This document shows, in pieces, positions 58,890 to 64,000 of a DNA stretch of 64,000 nucleotides. Both the position numbers and the translations under genes were made by a program. The notes under the pieces were generated by a model. That model ran no database searches. It was not told where the DNA came from and worked only from the letters and a program-made list of their open reading frames with translations. Each line of letters starts with the position of its first letter. Position 1 is the first letter of the stretch. The DNA is from Chaunax sp. Z400 (lineage: Eukaryota > Chordata > Actinopteri > Lophiiformes > Chaunacidae), in assembly GCA_037577475.1 (NCBI GenBank), contig CM075197.1:10836018-10900017 (forward strand), read 5' to 3'.

Positions 58890-59920
58890 ACAACATGCCA
58901 AACCAGAAAGGCAGAATGTCTTTCAATTCAAACTATGGCAAAATGTAAGTCTTATGATGACTGTGACAGCATGGCCCCAGTTGACGCATGGCTATTATGT
59001 TTTCAGCCAAACAGCCATGCGTGAATAGAACAATAAAGACAATGGCAGACCACAACACTACTAACTGAGAAGTTACACCGCCGACTACTGGCCTGGCATG
59101 CATAGCCTACTGCAGTGTTTTTGTGGATCCATTTTTTACAACATTGTCGAATGAATACAAAACTTTTTTATAGTGCAAAGGAAAAACTTTACCATCTTTA
59201 TTGTCATCACTGTTGTCATATAATAACAATAATAATTTATTATTATATTATCATTATTCATTTATATAGCACCTTTAAAAACATCAGTTTACAAAGTGCT
59301 TTGACAGACAAAGCAAACACAGGAAATTCAAGGTAACATGACGAGTGTAAGCACCAAACCATATAGCCAGACATGGTTTGAAACAGAGTTGAGAGAATTA
59401 AACTTGAGGATAAAAATACAAAATACACAGTGGGTGACATAAAACTGAGAAATGGGGCAACGTCAAGGTAATGGTCAATAAACACAAGAGAGAATGAATA
59501 TGATGACAAAATAAAAGTAGATCAATTTAAGTAGTGAGTAATAGATAAATAGAAGATAGTAAAAGGTCATAAAAAGACAATTGGAAGACAACATCACATT
59601 GCAAGGGTAAAATCACAAAATAAGACTAAAACTAAGGGATAAAAATAATAAAAGGAGTAGAAGATAATCAAGAAAGAAAAAGGACAACTAAAAGAGAATG
59701 AAAACACGATTAAAAATATAAGATAAAAATATAATATAAAATATAAACCGGGCTTCAGTAGAGCCCATACCTTTGTCAAGGCTGAACATATCTTTAATCT
59801 TGCCTGACCTACGCCCCGCCCCTCTAGAACGATTTGTGGAACTCGGCTCAGTAGATTTTGCATAATCAGGGAAAATGTAGAAAAATGCCTGATCTTGCAA
59901 TGTTAATTCCTGTCCATTTA
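58890..59920. other. Intergenic, repeat debris
   Basis: 59262-59310 (TTTATATAGCACCTTTAAAA, CAAAGTGCTTTGACAG) is the terminal phrase of a common teleost retroposon, in inverted orientation relative to 42872. The following 400 bases are A-rich. No gene recognised. Confidence 0.45.
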
Positions 59921-59927
59921 TCACCAA

Positions 59928-60035
59928 AATTTAATGGGTTATTTCCTTCCACATGGCCCATCCTTGCACCTAGTTTTGTGGAAATCAGTTCAGTAGTTTG
60001 TGCATAATTCTGCTGATGAACCAACCAACGGGTAA
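59928..60035 (-). repeat. Interspersed repeat family R1, copy 3
   Basis: CCAAAATTTAATGGGTTATT, CTAGTTTTGTGGAAATCAGT and a downstream A-rich tract match R1 in reverse. Confidence 0.65.
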
Positions 60036-60574
60036 AAAGGTAAAAAAAATAAAATAAAATAAAAAAAAAATCAAAGGGAAAGAAAGAAAGGACCTTGGAC
60101 ACTAAACAAAATGACTCCAACATTTTTAAACAATCTTCAAAGTCAAACTAATAAAATCCTCTACTGTGTCTTGACTACAATGCTGCTGATTGATTCTAAA
60201 AATAATTACAGATCATTTTAAGACTCCCAGAAATAAACACACTCCCATATGGGTCGTTGTTGGAAATGAAAAACAAATCATAGTGTTGCTTTTGCTTTTC
60301 CAGACAAGAAACAATATTATTTTGCATCTCAAAGGGAAAATAAATGATCTGCAGATGTGCTGTATGAAGTATAAGACCCAGCTCACAAATCAATCTGTGC
60401 ATAAGACGATCCCAGACTATAGTCAATGTCCAAGGGCTAATGATGTCATGTTTCTCTGAGAATAAATCACATCATAGACATTACAGCATTGTAACCCTTT
60501 TCAGGTGAGTAACAGACCTTATGTATTAACAAGAGCCAGGCCAGCAGGTTCAGTGAAGCTGTATTTAAAAACAG

Positions 60575-60950
60575 CATGCTAACATGCTCACAATGACGAT
60601 GTTAAGGTATATGAAGGTATATGCCTGCTAAATATCAGCATGCTAACATTTGCTAATCAGCAGTAAACACTGTGTGCACAGTTTCCAGGTATTTGGTCAC
60701 AAAGTAATGTAATAAAGCAGTTTGATCTTTTAATCTGATGGTGATGAAAAGTCAGGGATTTGCTGAATTTCATCCAAAGAGAAAAACTAATATCTCTACC
60801 ACATTTCATGGTCCTATTGAGATATTTCACTCAAAACAGTAAAAAGTCGATGGATTAATTGTCTATAGGGACCATGAATGTTTGCACAGGATTTATTCAT
60901 ACTTCATCCATATAGCTGTTGAGGTGTTTCAGTCTGTTGGGTTGACAGAC
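60575..60950 (+). repeat. Interspersed teleost repeat (CATGCTAACATGCTCACAAT family)
   Basis: Starts CAGCATGCTAACATGCTCAC and continues with GCATGCTAACATTTGCTAAT, AGGTATTTGGTCACAAAG, TTCATGGTCCTATTGAGATA and GGACCATGAATGTTTGCACA, in the order of a very common teleost repeat. Related copies lie at 17168-17532 and 53825-53895. Confidence 0.75.
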
Positions 60951-60959
60951 TGTTGGAAA

Positions 60960-62335
60960 ACGTAAGAACTGTATCTGCAAAGTTCACCACAGACACACTA
61001 TACTACCTCCTTTCTGTCAACATCCTGTCCATCAACAGCTTTCCCTAGACACCTGGGTTGCCATAGTTTCTCTTTCCAAATATTGATCTGCTATCAGCAC
61101 TGAGTGACTGAGTATTTACTCAGATTCTTTCCACTACATCCCAATCCCAGTGACAGAGACATGAGATAACAGGTTGCTTTTGGGATGCTTAAAATAAATG
61201 ATGTCATGCTTGAAGTGAGAAATCTTTAAGACTATAGGTTTAAGGTGTTGGTGCATACCTTATACACATACCACACATGTCAGCCTCATTGGATGCTCAA
61301 ATGTAAGACTTGCATTGAAAATCCTTTTCTTTAAATATCCTTTGGAAAAACTAACACATGCAGAAAAGTTTGAAATCTTACCTTTTACACTTGCTGGAAA
61401 TATCTATCGGCTTTGGGCGAACAGTTTCTACGCAGTCAGGTAGAAAGTGTGTATTTGACCATCTTTGTTAGCAAACTCATTGCACGTAGCGATAACTCAT
61501 TCAAAGCAATTCATCTGTTAAATGAAATTTCCCACCTAAAGAAGAAAATCACTGCACATGACCAAACATAGTCTCGCATACACAAGTTCATGTGCAAGAT
61601 CATGACTTCCTGTTGTTTACCTTTGCAATATTTATGGGGGAAAACTATTTTCCATACACATCACTCACTTAATACATCACATCTGAAAAATACATTTGAA
61701 AAGAAATCTATTGAAATGCAGAAAATCTGTATGACTTAGCGGCGCTCCATACGGGTTGCCATGTATGATATACATTATATGTGCACACATTCTACTCTTG
61801 CAAGCAACAAGCTTGATGAATAAAAAGCTAAAGCTCTGTCCCTCTGTGTGAGTGAGTCACATTGAACTGAACACACCCTAATAACTCTGGACCTGTTCAG
61901 ACATGAGACCAAGTGTTACATCAGGACCTGTAAAAGACAATAGTCAAAATCTGTCTTCTCCCAGCGGGTAACTGACCCATTCCAAATGTTGCTGCTGTGA
62001 TTTAGCAGTAACTAAGGTTACGGCTGTTCCTGTTTGAGTCACTTGGACTCTCACCATAATTCTCTCACAACAATGTGCTTCTCACCCCTCACCCCCTCTC
62101 ATGCTTGATTTTCCAAACAATGCACATGAAAACAGGATGCAAATTCTAGTGGGAAATGGCTTCATAAGTAGGGAGGAGTCAACTCTCACCTCTAGGTGTG
62201 CCCCACCTATAGTGTCAGGGAGGGACACAGAGAGAAAGGAGGATAGGTGGGGTCTGAAGGGAGGGTATGAGCAGGGTTGCAGGTTTCTCTGCTCTTTCCC
62301 CAACTGTTGATGTGAGATGAAAACAATCCTCTCTT
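60960..62335. other. Intergenic before the GPRC5-family gene
   Basis: No gene recognised. It presumably contains the 5' exon and promoter of the receptor gene, but no decisive signal was found. Confidence 0.4.
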
Positions 62336-62339
62336 CCAG

Positions 62340-62588
62340 TGGCCTCAGACCTCAGGAACTCCATCGCTTCCCACTCTCCCTCATCTCGTGCCCTTCCTGT
62401 TACCTTGTGCCGGCAGAGATATGGGCGTATCATCAGGACAGGAGGTGCACGGCTGCACACTAAAGAACAGCTAGAGCTCCAAATACCCAAATCTTTATTG
62501 CAAAGTCTTCCCAAAGAGCCAAACTTCAAATCAAGACTTTTGGAGTGGAATCGGAGAACTGTTTGGATTCACATTCCTCAGGATAAAG
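62340..62588 (+). other. Probable 5' UTR exon of the GPRC5-family gene
   Basis: 249 bases bounded by a pyrimidine-rich acceptor (CTCTCTTCCAG) and a consensus donor (AAAG|GTAAGT). The next acceptor, TTTGTTTCAG at 63319, leads to the receptor's start codon 52 bases later. One frame is open through the whole exon with phase 1 at both ends, but when spliced on it soon meets a stop (CAC TGA before 63355), so a coding role for this receptor is unlikely. Confidence 0.5.
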
Positions 62589-63371
62589 GTAAGTTCCACT
62601 GTTTTTTTTTTATAAAGGCTTGGTTCAGCTTTAGAGTTGGCCTCCTATTGTGAGTATAGCTTTAAAATTCTAATCTTAGTCTCCAAAGTTATTTTCTTTG
62701 TAATATTAAAAAACATTCCTGGAGCTTGTGTGCACTCTTTGTCTTCCAAGCCCTTAAAATAATCTCCTAAAATAAATGTTTCCTCCTTATAAATGAAAAC
62801 CAGTGTTATGGCAAAGTTCAGGGCTTTGGTCATATCTAACAGGCCATTAGCCAACATCAGGTCATATTTGAATCTGTGATGCTGAAACAAAGGCTCAGTT
62901 ATGGCCTGGAGGAAGCGGCCCTCAGCTATCAGTAGTCACCATCGGTCCCTTACCTCCAGTCTGCACTGCAAATAAACCTCAAACCCTGTGTGTGTACTGA
63001 TGTCTGTTTACTGCGGTTTTATGAGCTGATGTAGCAGAATAGTTGCTACTTGCTATTCTGTCACAACCTCACCTTCATGTCGACGTTGTTTTTTCCTCCT
63101 TCTCAGGCCTGTCTAACACGCTGCTCTACCTTGTTCTGGCATGTTTATGCACTCCCTCTTCCTGCTTTCTTCATTCCGGCTGTCAAACCACTCTCTCCTT
63201 TTTCTTCTCCACGCTGTGAGCTCTGTCTTATCCTTCTTGCTCTGCGCTGCCAGACAATACACTCTGAACACAATCAAACATGTGGAATGTTTTGTGCTGA
63301 CATGAGCTTTTTGTTTCAGGAATAAAGACGTTCTGTATCAAAGGACACTGAAAAAGAAGGACTGAATCCTC

Positions 63372-64000
63372 ATGTGGATCACCAAGATGAACATGGGCTG
63401 TTTATCCAAAAAGCACAAGTCCCTTTTCCCCCTCCTCTTCCTCTTCTACACCCTCCTCACCTGTCTATGCCAGTCAATCAACAGCAGCTCAATCAATGCC
63501 ACAGCTAACACACCAGTCACTTCCTCTCCCTCTTCAAATATAACGTCCCTGAAGGGTGTGCCAGGCTGCAACAAAAGACTGGACCCCATCTATAGGTACC
63601 TGTGTGACCGTCGGGCAACATGGGGTATTGTACTGGAGACCCTGGCCTCTTCAGGGTTCCTGTTCAGCATAGGTCTCCTCCTAGGCCTGCTGTTCTGGTC
63701 AGTATGGATCTGTTTTTCATCCAGGCAACATCACAGCAGCATTGGAGGCACAGTGGCCTCTATGTCCATGTTCCTGTTGGCCACAGCTGGGATCTTCGCC
63801 ACCACCTTCTCCTTCATCATCCTTCTCACCCCTCAGACTTGCCCCACCAGGCTCTTCCTCTTCACTGTGCTCTTCTCCCTGGCCTTTTCCTGCCTGCTGG
63901 CTCGCTGCCTCGCTCTGTTGGGCTTCGCAGCTACCCGGGGCTGGGGGGAGCCCGCTGTGGCCCTTGGGCTCTTCATCGTACAGGTTATTATCTCTACCCA
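63372..64000 (+). CDS. GPRC5-family orphan receptor (RAIG), N-terminal part, runs off window
   Basis: Open from ATG 63372 to the window end (209 codons). An in-frame TGA at 63363-63365 fixes the start region; Met1, Met6 and Met8 are alternatives. Order: hydrophobic leader (about 18-33, SLFPLLFLFYTLLTCLC), an extracellular stretch rich in Ser, Thr and Asn with sequons at N37, N42 and N56, then CNKRLDPIYRYLCDRRATWG, and the start of a seven-transmembrane domain: TM1 WGIVLETLASSGFLFSIGLL, TM2 GGTVASMSMFLLATAGIF, TM3 RLFLFTVLFSLAFSCLLARC, and GLFIVQVIIST matching the family's EVIINTEW region. WGIVLE and FSCLLA are GPRC5 hallmarks. Family knowledge: retinoic-acid-inducible class C orphan receptors at the plasma membrane with short N-termini. 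GPRC5A/D genes lie on human 12p near MGP and PDE6H, but the exact paralogue cannot be fixed from this part. Confidence 0.88.
   Translation, partial: MWITKMNMGCLSKKHKSLFPLLFLFYTLLTCLCQSINSSSINATANTPVTSSPSSNITSLKGVPGCNKRLDPIYRYLCDRRATWGIVLETLASSGFLFSIGLLLGLLFWSVWICFSSRQHHSSIGGTVASMSMFLLATAGIFATTFSFIILLTPQTCPTRLFLFTVLFSLAFSCLLARCLALLGFAATRGWGEPAVALGLFIVQVIIST

Overview
The window is nuclear DNA of a ray-finned (teleost) fish. Reasons: introns with GT..AG borders, genes separated by tens of kilobases, Tc1-like, hAT-like and LINE debris typical of teleosts, long CA/TG/TA microsatellites, and a neighbourhood (mgp, pde6h, a GPRC5-family receptor) that matches human chromosome 12p genes. Nothing bacterial, viral or organellar was recognised.

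Region 1 (1-19708) is a tandem array of four 4.6-5.4 kb units. Each carries a two-exon minus-strand gene for a PH + FYVE protein of the phafin (PLEKHF1/2) family. The units alternate A-B-A-B: units 1 and 3 share indels, units 2 and 4 share others, and the A-to-A and B-to-B spacings are 9945 and 9947 bases. A two-unit block therefore appears to have been copied as a whole. Each copy keeps the same short promoter, including an exact NF-kB-type site. The C-terminal tails differ through frame-changing indels, and copy 4 is cut short just after its FYVE domain. Units 1-3 also hold a plus-strand TATA box followed by a short first coding exon with a hydrophobic segment and a phase-1 splice donor, but no recognisable downstream exons; unit 4 ends just before this module. 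The window begins inside unit 1, so further copies may lie to the left.

Region 2 (19709-24786) is a mobile-element graveyard: a 521-bp hAT-type MITE with a perfect 8-bp target duplication, a 78-bp palindromic Tc1-type MITE inside a TA microsatellite, and a decayed Tc1-like transposase.

Region 3 (24787-25749) is matrix Gla protein (mgp, minus strand, four coding exons). Region 4 (25750-56340) has no gene I can recognise over about 30 kb. It holds microsatellites, SINE-like copies, several interspersed repeat families, a LINE 3' end and a fold-back element with about 155-165 bp inverted arms around a 9-bp minisatellite.

Region 5 (56347-58880) is pde6h, the inhibitory gamma subunit of cone phosphodiesterase, with a probable promoter and noncoding first exon. 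Region 6 (62340-64000) is the 5' part of a GPRC5-family orphan receptor gene running off the right edge. The single-copy genes are linked by ancestral synteny, not by a shared pathway. The most unusual parts are the phafin array with its orphan first exons, and the fold-back minisatellite element.
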